A DNA stretch of 64,000 nucleotides from Tetracentron sinense (lineage: Eukaryota > Streptophyta > Magnoliopsida > Trochodendrales > Trochodendraceae): contig CM026570.1 in assembly GCA_015143295.1 (NCBI GenBank), positions 24,559,250 to 24,623,249 on the forward strand, written 5' to 3'. Each line of letters starts with the position of its first letter. The first letter of the stretch is position 1. This document shows positions 11,911 through 22,803 of the stretch, in pieces. The notes beneath the pieces were generated by a model. It saw only the letters and a program-made list of their open reading frames with translations. It was not told where the DNA came from and did no database searches. The position numbers and the translations under genes were made by a program.

Positions 11911-12450
11911 CTAGTAGAGACCCCGTGCGATGCACAAGTAATAATTAAAGAATATTTAAAATTAAATAATATTATTTATTTATTTAAATATTAAGTAATA
12001 TATTTTAATAATATTTAATAAATTTTATTTTTAATAATATAATTTTTTATTTGATAAACATTATTATTTGTATTAATTAACTGACTTTCTAATAATAATT
12101 TTTTATTATTTTAATAATATTTAATAAAAAAATCATAAATTTCTTAGTATTAAACTTAAATTAATACACCCAAGAGTTGGAGATAAGAGAGAACTCTACA
12201 ATAGTAGAGATAGAGAGGTCTTTAGGACGAGATAGTGGATCCCAAACCTACAAGAGTTTGAGATAAGAGAGGACTCTACAATAGTGGAGATAGAGAGGGT
12301 TCTAGGATGAGATATTGGGTCCCAAACCTGAACGGTGGGGATTAAAGAGAACGTCCATATGTTATCTCTAAAATAGAACTTATAAGATTGGAGGGATTGG
12401 GTTTTGGAGAGCAGAGAGAGAAGTCTTATTTCTTTATATTATAATATAGA
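11911..12450 (-). mobile_element. Non-autonomous Helitron
   Basis: Read on the minus strand it begins with TCTATATTATAATATAAAG, a typical plant Helitron 5' end, preceded by A. It ends in CTAG followed by T, with a short hairpin (GTGC-ATC-GCAC at 11,925-11,935) 10 bases before the terminus. These are the 5' TC, the subterminal hairpin, the CTRR end and A/T insertion of Helitrons. The 540-bp body has no Rep/helicase coding. It contains an internal tandem duplication of about 82 bp (about 12,171-12,251 and 12,252-12,332). Confidence 0.82.
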
Positions 12451-13781
12451 TGATTGACTTGGTATTCAAACTCTAAAAAAAAAAAAATGCAAACAATATG
12501 TAAACTCATGAGGAAGATAGAGTAAAGTGAGATCGCGTTGGATAAAGAATTGAACGCTCGAATTCATTTTGCTTACGATACTTTGATATATTGAGTCGGG
12601 GAATGCTGATGGGGCTTTAAGGTTTATTTATGTAGAATAGGTAGCCAAGTAGTTCTAGAATGCTAAGATCGAAGGAAATTAAGTCAAAAAATTTAGCACC
12701 AACTTCAAATGGTCATAAGTTGTGATCCTAGTATCACCATGTAACCCACAAGTTCTTAAAAAGACTTAAAATTGACGGTAGTTGGTTGCTCAAGTCCAAG
12801 CCGAAAGAAGACAGTTTCAGGGGGGACAAAAGACAAATTTAAGAATTTTTTATTATTATTTTTAGCAAGCTTTTGGTTTAGCGTATTTTAAGTATTTTTG
12901 GAGTCTAGTTTGTTTCAAAGACTTTAATTTAGCAAGTTAATGATAAATTAAGAGTTTCATAATTTTTAGGATTTTTATCATTTTTAATAATTTTTACTAT
13001 TTTGAGTAAATTAGGGTTTGTGATGTATTTAAGATGTTTAGAAAAGTTTCTCGACTTGTTATCAATACATAATTTCGTTTCTTTAGAGATTATTCTTTGT
13101 TTACCTTGTAGATTCAAGGTTGGTTCTTGGAGGGAGACGTTTATCTCTTCTTCTCTTCAGTTTAATGTTTTATTTGCAATGTGTTTAAATGTAATGTACT
13201 TGCTTAATGGGTTTGTCGAGCAAGGGAGCTTGATGAATGTTCTGGGTTGTGGTGTTAAATCTATAAAAGTCCAAAAAAATAAATGAATGGACAAAAATCT
13301 TAGGTTATGTGATAATGAAATAATAAGAGAATAAAATAAGAAAACTTGCCTTGAGCCATATGTTGAAACCCAAACGGTTGCCCATTTTTTTAAGTTTGCT
13401 ATCCCTTTTCACCCGTGTCTATATTGTGAGGGCTTTGAGTCTTCTCTCTCCTTACTCACCCTTTATGCTCGGCTTAGTGATGGGATTCCACAAGCTCTTA
13501 TGTGATGTGCGTGAGTTGAAAGAGGGACCGAAAGCCCTTTATATAGCTCTATGCATTCCTTCCATCAAGAAATCCTCATTAATAAAGAGACTCTTCCTCC
13601 TCTAATTAATCTAGGTTAAGTGTGTCTTTTGTGATGGTTGGGTTCCTAAGTTGAATCCAAGTATCAAGGCCGATGAAAAAACTAAATGACTTATTGGAAG
13701 ATTAATGGACACAAAAATTAAAAGACTTACAGGAAAACCAAAAGACTCATGAGAAAACAAAAGGACCCATGGAAGTCCATA
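12451..13781. other. Non-coding stretch, LTR-like in part
   Basis: Bases about 12,840-13,160 read like the end of a plant LTR (a run of short T-rich phrases, then CAATACATAATTTCG and a GATTCAAGGTTGGTTCTTGG stretch). I found no partner LTR, primer site or coding domain. The open frames at 13,002-13,286 and 13,351-13,605 are Leu/Phe-rich without family character. No gene is called. Confidence 0.35.
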
Positions 13782-13789
13782 GTGACCTT

Positions 13790-14155
13790 GAGTGTTACAA
13801 ATCTCGTTCTCGGGTTTTCTGTCGAAGTTTTTCGCAGGAGATTTTCAAATCTGAATTTTTTCGGGTATTTATCGCCTAAATCTTGGTAATGATTAAAAAT
13901 ATATATTAAAATTACAAATAATTATATTAAATATCATCAAGTTATAAATTAATAAAACCAAAAACATTATGTATTTATCACGATAATTTTAAAACATCAG
14001 CTAAATCTAGCGATATTTACGGGATAAAAAGAGAAAATTATATTTCTCACAATATTTTTAAAATATCACGATAAAAATTAAGTTTTGAACTTTAGATATT
14101 TTTCTCGGGTTTTCTCGGAAGAAATTGGGTATTTCTCGAGAGATTTGTAACAATG
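13790..14155. mobile_element. hAT-type MITE, 366 bp
   Basis: The ends are inverted (GAGTGTTACAAATCTC on the left; the right end read backwards is CATTGTTACAAATCTC). It is flanked by a perfect 8-bp duplication, GTGACCTT, at 13,782-13,789 and 14,156-14,163. An 8-bp duplication is the hAT signature. The interior is AT-rich with repeated CTCGGGTTTTCT phrases and no coding frame. Confidence 0.8.
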
Positions 14156-14163
14156 GTGACCTT

Positions 14164-16433
14164 CATGAACCACCCTAATAGAATTTGTATGAAGTCTTAA
14201 TGTAGTCATAAATGACCACAAGAGAATTCCAATAGTTACCTTGATTCATGAATCACCTTAACGTGACCATTAAGGCCACCAAGGAATTCCAAAAGTCACT
14301 AAGGAATTTCAACATGTGGGTCTTAATGGGGAAAGGGGGTTGTCGTTTGTTAGTAATTACAACATGTTAATTAGAGGGTTGTTTGAGAATGAGAAGGTGG
14401 ATGAAACAATATTGATCTGGTATACATTATTGGGTTAAGGTATCACCTCTAAGCTGAAGTGAAGAACTATAGCTGTAAGTATTTAAAGAGGTTGATGTGT
14501 AGTATATGTAGGTTCAGGAAGCTAAAAGCAATATACGAATGTTATGGGGGCTGATGTACTAAAACCTATTAAGCATTTTATATTAGAAATATCATAAAAC
14601 TACTTGTAGTAATTGATCATATAGACACAATCATTGACTACTAATCTCAATAAGGTTTTTGATATAGCCAAGAATGGGAGTTATTTGTTTTGTATTTTGA
14701 AGACCAAAAACCAAGTTCTCTCTTGCAATTAATAGTCTAGGTTCAAGAAGTTCAGAATAAATCCGTAAGTTATCAATTTCAATATTCAACTCATTCTCCA
14801 CTTCAAAGTATCAAATCAATAACAAAGTTCTCAATTTCGATCAAAGATCGAAATATCCAAAATAACTCAATGTAAGGTTTTCTCTAGATTTGGGAAAAAA
14901 TCTTAATCCCTTGGAATATCAAACAAGTGAATCGAAACAACTCAAATCCCTTGTTTAATATGTTGTCCGAAATCAACTGTAAGCTTTAGGGTTTCCAAAT
15001 TTTGAGTTAATTTAATGATTGCAGATTTCAGATATAAGGGAAAATTGATCTTTCGAAAAAACCAGCAATAGAACAAACTAAAAATTCAACAAGAGCAACT
15101 AGTAGGCTATGATTAACCAAACTAGAGTGATAAATATAGAAAAGGAAAAGTAAAATTACCTCGATTGATGGATGGAGTGAAGAACAATGATTGTGATTAA
15201 TATGTTGTCCGAAATCAACCCTAAGCTTTAGGGTTTCTAAAATTTGAGTTAATTTAATGATTGTAGATTTCAGATATAAGGGGAAATTGATCTTCTAAAA
15301 AACTTAGTAATAGAACAAACTAAAAATTCAAAAAAATCAACTAGTAGACTATGATTAACCAAACTTGAGTGATAAATATGGAAAGTACAATGTAGGGAAA
15401 GTACAACGTAAAATTACCTCGATTGATGGATGGAGTGAAGACAATGACTCTTATTCTAGGAGAAATCAAATATATTTTCCTAAAGATAATAAGAAGTAAA
15501 CTTCTCTTCTAATTCGGCATTGGAAAGCTTGAATGAGAATTCTCTATAGAAATTTCTTTAATTATTATAAACTTTTTTCCTCAATGATTTACATAACTAT
15601 TTAAAGGGATAGAAACCTTAAAACCCTAAGTAGAAAGAACTAGAAATAGGAAACAACTAATCCTTGTAACATTCTAACTCTAATAGTAATAGAATAAGTC
15701 AACATGACTAGTTTCCATAACTTCCTAACTCTAATAGGAAATTAAATCAATTACTAATTGTTAGAAATTCTGAAATTCTTGTAAAAATAATTAGAATTTA
15801 CCAAAACACCCCTAAGAATGAAATTCTCCATAACTAATGGCTTGACTAGAGCCATAGGGGTAGCATATCACTTGGAAATTGGTCCTCTAGCTTGTCGTTG
15901 GACTGGTTAGACTAGGGTGGATCCATGTGGGCCCCACTTGCATTTCTTTATTTTGACTTTTCATCATCCTGGGTTTTCGGACTCTTGTAGAATTTGAGTA
16001 AGGCTTCTTTTTTTCCTTTTTTTTTTTTTCCTTGGATTCACTTGAAGGTTAATCTGGAGGTCAAGCCCAATAGACGTGAATTGGTTATCATGCGTAGCCA
16101 TTGTATTTAAGGGTCCGAATTACTTCAAAGCCTAATTTTTGAATAATCAAAGACCAAATCAAAAGATCTGATTTATTTTTCGGTTTTGTTCCTGCATAAG
16201 TTTTGCTTAATGCTTGTTTTGACTTTGGGTTAGCCAACTGCTAAATTTCAGTGTCATAAAGGTTGCGGGTTATCGGACCAGAATTTGGTTGCTTCTTATA
16301 AGAGCTTCTCGGGGAAAACACCATTATGTGTTAGCTGAAAATGCAGTAAATATACTCTCATAGATGATCAGAAATGTTACAGAAAGCCAAAAAAAAAGTA
16401 TCCAGTTCCTTGCCTGAGAGAAAACTGATGATT
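14164..16433. other. Intergenic, with a 242-bp tandem duplication
   Basis: No gene is seen. Bases 14,955-15,196 are repeated in tandem at 15,197-15,449 at roughly 90% identity. Poly-T lies near 16,005-16,030. The part near 16,434-16,710 is probably the 3' untranslated region of the neighbouring minus-strand gene. Confidence 0.5.
14955..15449. repeat. Tandem duplication, unit about 242 bp
   Basis: Both copies start TTAATATGTTGTCCGAAATC and end with TCGATTGATGGATGGAGTGA. They differ by scattered substitutions and a small insertion in the second copy, so the duplication is not recent. Confidence 0.85.
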
Positions 16434-16710
16434 TCAAGTTTCTTTCTTTTGAATATAATAAGGTAAAAGTTCATTATGCATTAGATATGGTAACTCAGTT
16501 TCATGGTTTTCAGTAATTACAAAGATATTGTCAAGATCAGATTCTGATGATGCGAGAACAAAGCAGCATGATGTATTGAACCTCAAGGAACAAGATGTCT
16601 TATATTCATCATAGATAATGTCGATTTGAATTTTGAAACATTCTTGCATAAACCCATTTGAACAGAAGAAAGAGAAAGGACTCTGCTTTCTTTCTTCATT
16701 CATCTCACTT

Positions 16711-17565
16711 TCACTCTTCCTCCTTTTCCTTTGTTTCTGTTTCTGATGACATCCTTTGCTCGTAGAAGAATTGAGAAAGCAAAGCCACCAAAATCACTCC
16801 CAATGCCGCGACTTTTCGCCAGTCGGATGAAGAAGAGATCAAGGCATCGACAACCCCAATAACCAGCAAGCCAATTAATGCAAGGTAAATGTTCCTTCTG
16901 GTTTTTGATCCAGCATTTTCTTTAGTAAGTTCTCTAATCTTCTCTGTTTCCTCCTTAGCTTTTGCTCTCTCTTCAGGCACTTTCTGGCCCAGGTTCTTGA
17001 AGAACAGACCTTCATTCCTGTCCTTCTGGATTTGATCTTCGAACTCCATTAGCTCCCTCTCATTCTTCTCAATATCCAGTTTGTTCAACTCTGCCGATTC
17101 CTCGAAAGCTTGCACCCGGCTCTCTAAGTTCTCCATTATCTGCTAATCACAAATCAAAAGCTGAATTATCAAAAGAAAATAAATTTCCATGGCAATAAGG
17201 TGTATGAATTGGATGAACATATGAGAATTTGGACAGACTCGGGCGCCGGCTTCATCAAGTCCTTTTAGAGCATCTTCTCCAATTTTGTCGAATTCGGCAT
17301 TGGCGTCTTCGGCAAATTGGGTTAGATAATCTGACCTCTCATCTAAGTAATCAGTTAGACGGACTTTCTGTGTTTGAAGCATTGCAATTTTGGCGAGCAG
17401 GTCCTGCTTTTGTGTATCCCCTTCGGGCGGGGAAGCCTCGGATCCAGCATCATTGGATTTGCAGAGAGATATGGTGGAATTCTTCTTGTTGGACAGTCTT
17501 CTTGTATGAACAAAGGCATGCTTGGTGGGAGTGAAGGAGGTTTGAATAGCCCTGAGGGCGATCAT
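16711..17565 (-). CDS. Probable plastid coiled-coil membrane protein, two exons
   Basis: Exon 1 is 17,565-17,239 and exon 2 is 17,139-16,711. The intron is 99 bp, phase 0, GTCTGT to TTAGCAG. The protein is 251 residues. The first 35 or so residues are rich in Ser, Thr, Lys and Arg with almost no acids, like a chloroplast transit peptide. Residues about 50-185 are charged and heptad-like (for example KNERELMEFEDQIQKD), a predicted coiled coil. Two membrane segments follow at about 192-210 (NIYLALIGLLVIGVVDALIS) and 218-236 (KVAALGVILVALLSQFFYEQ), then an acidic Lys/Glu tail. I recognise it only as a conserved plant protein type of unknown function. Plastid membrane location is inferred from the N-terminus and the hydrophobic segments. 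Confidence 0.8.
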
Positions 17566-18180
17566 CTCTTTTTCTTTGAAGAGAGAGACATGGAAAATAT
17601 TTTATGTACACACTAGAGTTGTTATTGTGAACCTCTCATTCCCAGAGAAACTATGAACATTATCTCTTTTTTGTAAAATGATAATTGAAAAGTGAGGTCA
17701 AATACCTTTCTTTGAGGGGGTTATTACCAATTTGCATTTGTCCATATTATCCATAAGAAAAGAAAATTGAAAGTACTAGCGAAGACGCTGACTTCCAAAC
17801 TCTTATGGTGGAAGCTATTCACTCAAAGGAGGAAGTTATGGTTTCAACTGCTTGTACAGGCAACAGGAAAAAAAGAAACTCACTATGGCAGGCACACTCA
17901 AAAGGAGAAATTTATGGCACAACGAAAAGTAGTGACATAAGTTGCTACCCGTGAGAGTTTGAAAGTCTACGGGCTAATATTTCTAAAGAAAATTTTAGTT
18001 TCCCTAATACAATAGTTTCATCCCCCAATTTTCTCTCCTTTTTTCTGTTTTTAACTATTTTCTCGGCAACCAAAAAGGTGGTAAAGGACAATTGAAAGAA
18101 TAATATGCTTTATGGAACATCAAGGACCGTGCTTCCTTCTTTTCACTCCACATACCACACATCTTGACAGATTCATCCAT
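17566..18180. other. 5' flank of the plastid-protein gene
   Basis: No gene. The first 60 bases include the 5' leader of the minus-strand gene (CTTCAAAGAAAAAGAGATG on that strand). The rest is AT-rich with no recognisable element up to the MITE at 18,191. Confidence 0.45.
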
Positions 18181-18190
18181 TTCCTGGATA

Positions 18191-18584
18191 GCTCAGGATC
18201 CTCTCGAGTTGAACTCGAGAGAATCTCTCCGGTTTGAACCCCTAGAGGTCGCCGTGTCTCCTTTGACACCCCTTAACCATGGGTAAGGTTCACCCACCCC
18301 TAGGGTTCACCCATCCATCCTTGGTTTTTTTAAAAAAATATTAATTCTTTTTTTTAAATTAAAAACTTTTTTTAATATTAAAAAAACTCTAAAAACAGTT
18401 TTTTTAATTTAAAAAATAATAATTAATATATATAAAAAAAAAACCAAGGATGGGTGGGTGAACCCTAGGGGTGGGTGAACCTTACGTACCCATGGTTAAG
18501 GGTTGTAAAAGGAGACACGTGGCGATCTCTAGGGGTTCAAACCGGAGAGATTCTCTCGAGTTGAACTCGAGAGAATCCTGAGCC
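18191..18584. mobile_element. Mutator-type MITE with ~140-bp inverted arms
   Basis: The left arm starts GCTCAGGAT, and the right arm read backwards starts GGCTCAGGATTCTCTCGAGT. The arms are about 140 bp each, around 90% alike, and are separated by an A/T-only core. The flanks TTCCTGGATA (18,181-18,190) and TTCATGGATA (18,585-18,594) form a 9-10-bp duplication with one mismatch, as in Mutator-like elements. Each arm carries its own small palindrome (CTCGAGTT-GAACTCGAG). The GGTGAACC and GACACGTGGC phrases recur in the nested element at 36,963 and in a fragment near 22,020. Confidence 0.78.
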
Positions 18585-18594
18585 TTCATGGATA

Positions 18595-20057
18595 GGGTCC
18601 GAGACCGCAGTCAAGATTCAAGAATGACACCAGTCAGATTACCAGCCGCAGCGGCTCAACCACATAGCCTCGCCAACCTCAGCCAGCTAGGCAAAACTAA
18701 TATCATTTTATACACATAAATCACATTGAAAGATAAATTTAAACATTTGAATATTTGATCCGGAGTTCAAACGTGGGATGGCTAGAAATATAGCTGGTTA
18801 ACGGTTCAAGGAACAAAAAACAACCGCCAGTGGGTTTGGTTAGATGCCTTCCTGTTGCTCTGGCTTCTGGGTTGTGCCCACTGTCCATCCATTGAGGTCA
18901 TTAGTCCCAAGGTCGATGCCATTGCCCAACCTTTATGTTAGCCTCCAGCTCGACATGATCACGTCCTTAAATGCCAGGCTATGAGTCCACACCTTTAGGC
19001 TACCCATTGGATTAGCGATAAGCTTTGCTCAAATTTTTCTACCTTTAGCAGTCCTACAGGCTACAGTCTTTGTTGCAGTAATGAGATTGCTAGGATTATT
19101 GAAATACTGTAAGTTTCAGGGATGTTGTACGAATGATCTATAATCTGTATAAAAAAAAGATATCTAATACTATTCTAATAGCAACGTAACATAAATTTTA
19201 AATATCATATAGCTCTGCCCCCTCTCTATCTCAAGCTGATGACAAGTTTATCTAAGATCCATTCTTTTGCAAAGCCTTACAAAAGCTCGACACTTTGCAA
19301 GTCTCCAGACAATAAGTAGACATTACATGTTTCATCATTTTGCAATAATATTTATGTTATTTCTTAGCCCAGAACCTTCCAATAAACTCATTCCTAATTT
19401 CCTATCATCACGAGACTTGAAGCCCCGCATTGTTTTGTCAGACTTGAAATCCCTAATTTTGCAGATTTTGAAGTACCACGGGAATTATAATCCTGAAAAA
19501 TGTAAAGCAAAAGAACAACATAAGAATTGACAACTCCAAATTACAAATTCTCACCTCCAATTCGTGCATAAGGAACAGGGCCTCAGAGTTTGCTAAACAA
19601 ACATGAATCCCAAACTAAACTAATGGCAATGCCAATATCGGCGAGCTCCTCGCATAAGCGATGGATGGTCTCTTCAAATGGCTTTGTAAGTTGGATCTTC
19701 AAAATTCAGATGGATTCAAATGAAGATGGTCTTGAAATCTGAGTGCCCTTAGATCACACTGCAAATGCTCATCATCTCCGCCCTCCAAATGTTTGGCCAG
19801 TCCTTGGATTGACCACAAACCAAGTTGACACCCTAATCAATATTATTAGGCAGACAAAAAGATTGGCCAAAAGCCATAGTTTTTGCAATGCTATAACAAA
19901 ACGAAATCAACAAGTAAATTCAATTCAAAATCATCAATCTTAAACATCATCCAACTCCCAGGCCATGCCTGGATTTACCACAGTAGATATAATCCTAGAA
20001 TTTCATACAATCATGAGCTTTAACTAGAGGATATAATCATAATTCCTGGGGCACCAA
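18595..20057. other. Intergenic, no gene seen
   Basis: Moderate GC patches at 18,600-18,680 and 18,840-19,010, otherwise AT-rich. The open frames at 19,267-19,530 and 19,743-19,943 have no family character. The part next to 20,058 should be the 3' untranslated region of the minus-strand gene. Confidence 0.5.
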
Positions 20058-20504
20058 TCACTCCACCTCGTACCCTTTTTCTTGGAGCTCCGATACCACT
20101 TCATTTCTCATCCGTAGCCATAGCTTCTGAGATTCTTGCTCTAACTTCTTGTTCTCTATTTTCTTCAAGAAATTATCGGAATCCGTCCCAGTTTCGACAG
20201 AACCTTTAGGACCGATGGCGGTACCGTGCATGCCCCCACTCGCAATGAACTCCTCCATTGCCTCTTCGTCACCCGGATAGGGATATTTCCGGCGCTCGTA
20301 CAGGTGGGCCATCTCTGTCTCTTCCTTGGGTCGAGGCTTAAGCGTCCACCAACCAAGCGGCGATGTTTCATTCCACAACCAAGCTGCACCAAAGACCGTG
20401 TAGGTGCATAGTAGACCCTTACCTATTTGCTTCCAGAAGTGGTAATCTTCCTTTCCCAATCCTATTTTTTTCAGAAACTTCTGGGCTTTCGTTAATTTCG
20501 TCAT
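20058..20504 (-). CDS. Small conserved plant protein with one membrane segment
   Basis: Single coding exon, 148 residues, starting at ATG 20,504 with a basic N-terminus (MTKLTKAQKFLKKIGLGKED). One hydrophobic, aromatic segment lies at about residues 29-46 (GLLCTYTVFGAAWLWNET). A Trp/Pro-rich stretch (PLGWWTLKPRPKEE), a YERRKYPYPGD motif and a Gly-rich patch follow, and the last 40 residues are Lys/Glu-rich and helix-like, ending EKGYEVE. Regular codon use, good start context and a properly bordered intron in the 5' leader (20,513-20,629) support a real gene. The form, a short basic N-terminus, one membrane pass and a charged tail, is common among small organelle membrane subunits, but I do not recognise the family and make no functional claim. 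Confidence 0.8.
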   Translation of the reverse strand: MTKLTKAQKFLKKIGLGKEDYHFWKQIGKGLLCTYTVFGAAWLWNETSPLGWWTLKPRPKEETEMAHLYERRKYPYPGDEEAMEEFIASGGMHGTAIGPKGSVETGTDSDNFLKKIENKKLEQESQKLWLRMRNEVVSELQEKGYEVE

Positions 20505-20512
20505 TTGATAGC

Positions 20513-20790
20513 CTGCTATTATACAATTCTAAGTGAGACGTTTTGTCGAACAGTTGGAGGATGTTGAAAAATCAATATGACGAAAAAACACAAAACAAAA
20601 GCTGATCTATCTGATATATGAAATTTTACCTGTTTTGGCTACTCGGTAACCTCTACGATGGGGGCTGCATTTGTTGCTCTTGGTGAATTGTGGGAGGGAA
20701 ACGGCTGAGTTGGGAATTGGGATCTGCCGCCTCTCTTCGATTTTTTCCAATCTATTCTAGCCGTACACATTGGAATATATATAAGAGGCA
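20513..20790 (-). other. 5' leader and leader intron of the small-protein gene
   Basis: On the minus strand the leader exon (about 20,790-20,630) ends AAAACAG at the donor GTAAAAT, and the 117-bp intron ends ATAGCAG at 20,513, eight bases before the ATG. Leader introns are common in plant housekeeping genes. The transcript start is approximate. Confidence 0.65.
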
Positions 20791-20988
20791 TGTGAGCCCT
20801 ACCCTAAGCAAAAACCAAGCCTAATAGTTTTTGACTGAAAAGAACCAGGCGTGTGAGCCCTAACCTAAAATATGGATATAGGAAATTGACACCCATTACA
20901 AAAGCCTGAATCAAGAAAACATAAATGGAAAATCACATAGATTTTTCTATAAAAAAAATATAAAAGGGCGAAAAAAAAAAACCCCTAA

Positions 20989-21218
20989 GGGGGCATTTGG
21001 CTTGGATTTTTTTGGCCAAAAATCAATTATGATCAAATTGAATGTGTAGAAATTAATGGTTAAATATCTATTTTTTTCAAATAATAGTGTTGGGAGAATA
21101 AGTAGGTGAGTCTCTCAACTTCGTATTCTCCTAAAACTATTATTTGACCATTAATTTCTACACAATCAATTTTACCAGAATTGATTTTTGGTCAAAAAAA
21201 TCCAATCCAAATGCCACC
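20989..21218. mobile_element. Tourist-type (PIF/Harbinger) MITE, 230 bp
   Basis: The terminal inverted repeats start GGGGGCATTTGG on the left and, read backwards, GGTGGCATTTGG on the right, and the arms remain paired for about 100 bases. The flanking trinucleotides are TAA and AAA, close to the TAA target of Tourist elements. No coding frame. Confidence 0.7.
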
Positions 21219-21719
21219 AAAAACCCATTGCCCGGATTCATTCAAAAACTCAAAAGTTCATCATCATGCCGATGTATCAAAAGTGCTTATCCAACTCTCT
21301 TTGAATTGCAAACCCAGTTCCAAAATCCTGACCTTTCATGAATTCAACAATCTCTACACCTTTTCATGAATTCAACAATCTCTTCAGCTCATCTGGGTCA
21401 AGTTAGGGTTTCCTTGTCTCATGCATTGAAACTTACAGATAATGGAATCAAATCTAATCTAATCTAATCTTAAACAAAATGGAATCAAATTAACTGGGGG
21501 AAACCAAAAACAAAGAACACTGAAATTCCATTACTTTAAATCAAACCCCAAATCTTGGTGGGAAAAAAAATCAATGGAGGGACGAGAACATTGATCGTCC
21601 CTTTTCAAATCCGCCATTATTCTTTCAAACAAACTCAGAGGAATACATAAAGGGGATGAATCTTTTAGCAAAAATAAAATTTAAAAAAAAAATTGAGAGA
21701 GATCGAATGAAATAAGTAC
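21219..21719. other. Intergenic, a 28-codon frame only
   Basis: Apart from a short minus-strand frame from ATG 21,617 (MADLKRDDQC start, 28 codons) placed behind the leader-like exon at 21,720-21,935, nothing is recognisable. That frame may be the start of a truncated gene or chance. Confidence 0.3.
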
Positions 21720-21935
21720 CTGTTCGTCGCCGGAGAACCGAGGAAAAGATCTGAACAACCCGTTTCACCTGCGACTGTTGGGAAGATAGTTGAGAAGAGA
21801 GAAGAGGAAGAAAAGGGTTCAAGAGAAGAGGGTAGAGATGACGAAGAGGGCTGGAGTTGAGATCCCGGAATAAGGTATTGCGAAAGAGCAATAGTTCAAC
21901 TCCACGGGCGAGGAGTGAACTATTGCTCCTCGCTC
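21720..21935 (-). other. Leader-like exon of an unknown minus-strand transcript
   Basis: This patch is clearly more GC- and pyrimidine-rich on the minus strand than its surroundings (CTTCTCTTCTCTCTTCTC phrases), like a plant 5' leader. It ends in a good donor (GAACAG before GTACTT at 21,719). It could be an alternative first exon of the gene at 20,058-20,504 or the first exon of a gene that has lost its body. Confidence 0.35.
21886..21928. repeat. Inverted repeat, 17-bp stem
   Basis: GAGCAATAGTTCAACTCC at 21,886-21,903 pairs with GGAGTGAACTATTGCTC at 21,912-21,928, leaving one bulged base and an 8-base loop. It lies at the upstream end of the leader-like exon and would form a strong hairpin in a transcript. 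Confidence 0.8.
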
Positions 21936-22803
21936 TCACAAAGCGGCCCTCACTTGACTCAGGTTGATTTCTAACCCTAGAGTTAAAATTTTTTGATTTT
22001 ATTTTTCTAAAAACAAAGGATAGATGGGTGAATCCTAACCACAGTTAAAAGGATTTTACTGAGGGAGAGGGACACATGGCATGAAAAGGAGACTCAAGAC
22101 GCCCCTATTTGCATCACCTACTGAGGAGATTAGAATATTTTTCCATTACGAAAATGGGAGAGCGTGCGGCTTAGAAGGAGGGCTTTTTACCTCCAACCCA
22201 ATGTTCTTTTAAAAGAAGGAAAATAGTTAATGTACCTGGATCTAAGATCCCAAGACTGGACCTCATTGGTCCAGACTAATGTGACAAGCCAAGGTCCCAA
22301 AAGGATCACTAGCGAAATACCACATTTAGAAGCCCATTTACTCCACAATTTAGATTGAAATGGAATTTTGATGCTAGGATCTTAGGTAGAAACGGGTGAT
22401 ATTTTAGTAGGTAAATTAACGCCCCAGATGGCGAAAAAATCATCGTATGCTCCAGAAGATAGATTATTACGAGTCATACTTGGCATTCAAGTATCCACTT
22501 CAAAGAAAACTTGTCTAAAACTACCTATAGGTGGCAGCGGTCGAGTTATTGGTATTTATGAGGGGGGGGCATGGACCAATGAGGTTTAGTCTTGGGTTTG
22601 GAAATGATTTTCCCAAGTATGCCTATCATTGCTCTTAAAAGAATGATCCCTACGACCTTTTTTCTATTGTTCTCCAAAAGGTGCGCTGAGAACACCTTAT
22701 TCTTAGAAAACTGTTTCGATTTTTTACGCTTTCAAACGTGTTTTCGCAATTCTGTTCCTTGCTATAAAAAAATTTTCTCCCGGAAAATGCCAAACACCCC
22801 AAA
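21936..22803. other. Intergenic with a MITE fragment
   Basis: No gene. Bases about 21,975-22,110 contain GATGGGTGAATCC and GGGACACATGGC, matching the arms of the Mutator-type family at 18,191 and 36,963, so this is likely a fragment of one. The remainder up to the gypsy LTR is unrecognised. Confidence 0.4.

Noticed and set aside
13351-13605. 84-codon hydrophobic frame
   Set aside because: Leu/Ser-rich without motif, in a stretch that looks LTR-derived.
16434-16703. 89-codon minus-strand frame just downstream of the plastid-protein gene
   Set aside because: It lies where the 3' untranslated region should be and has no protein family character.
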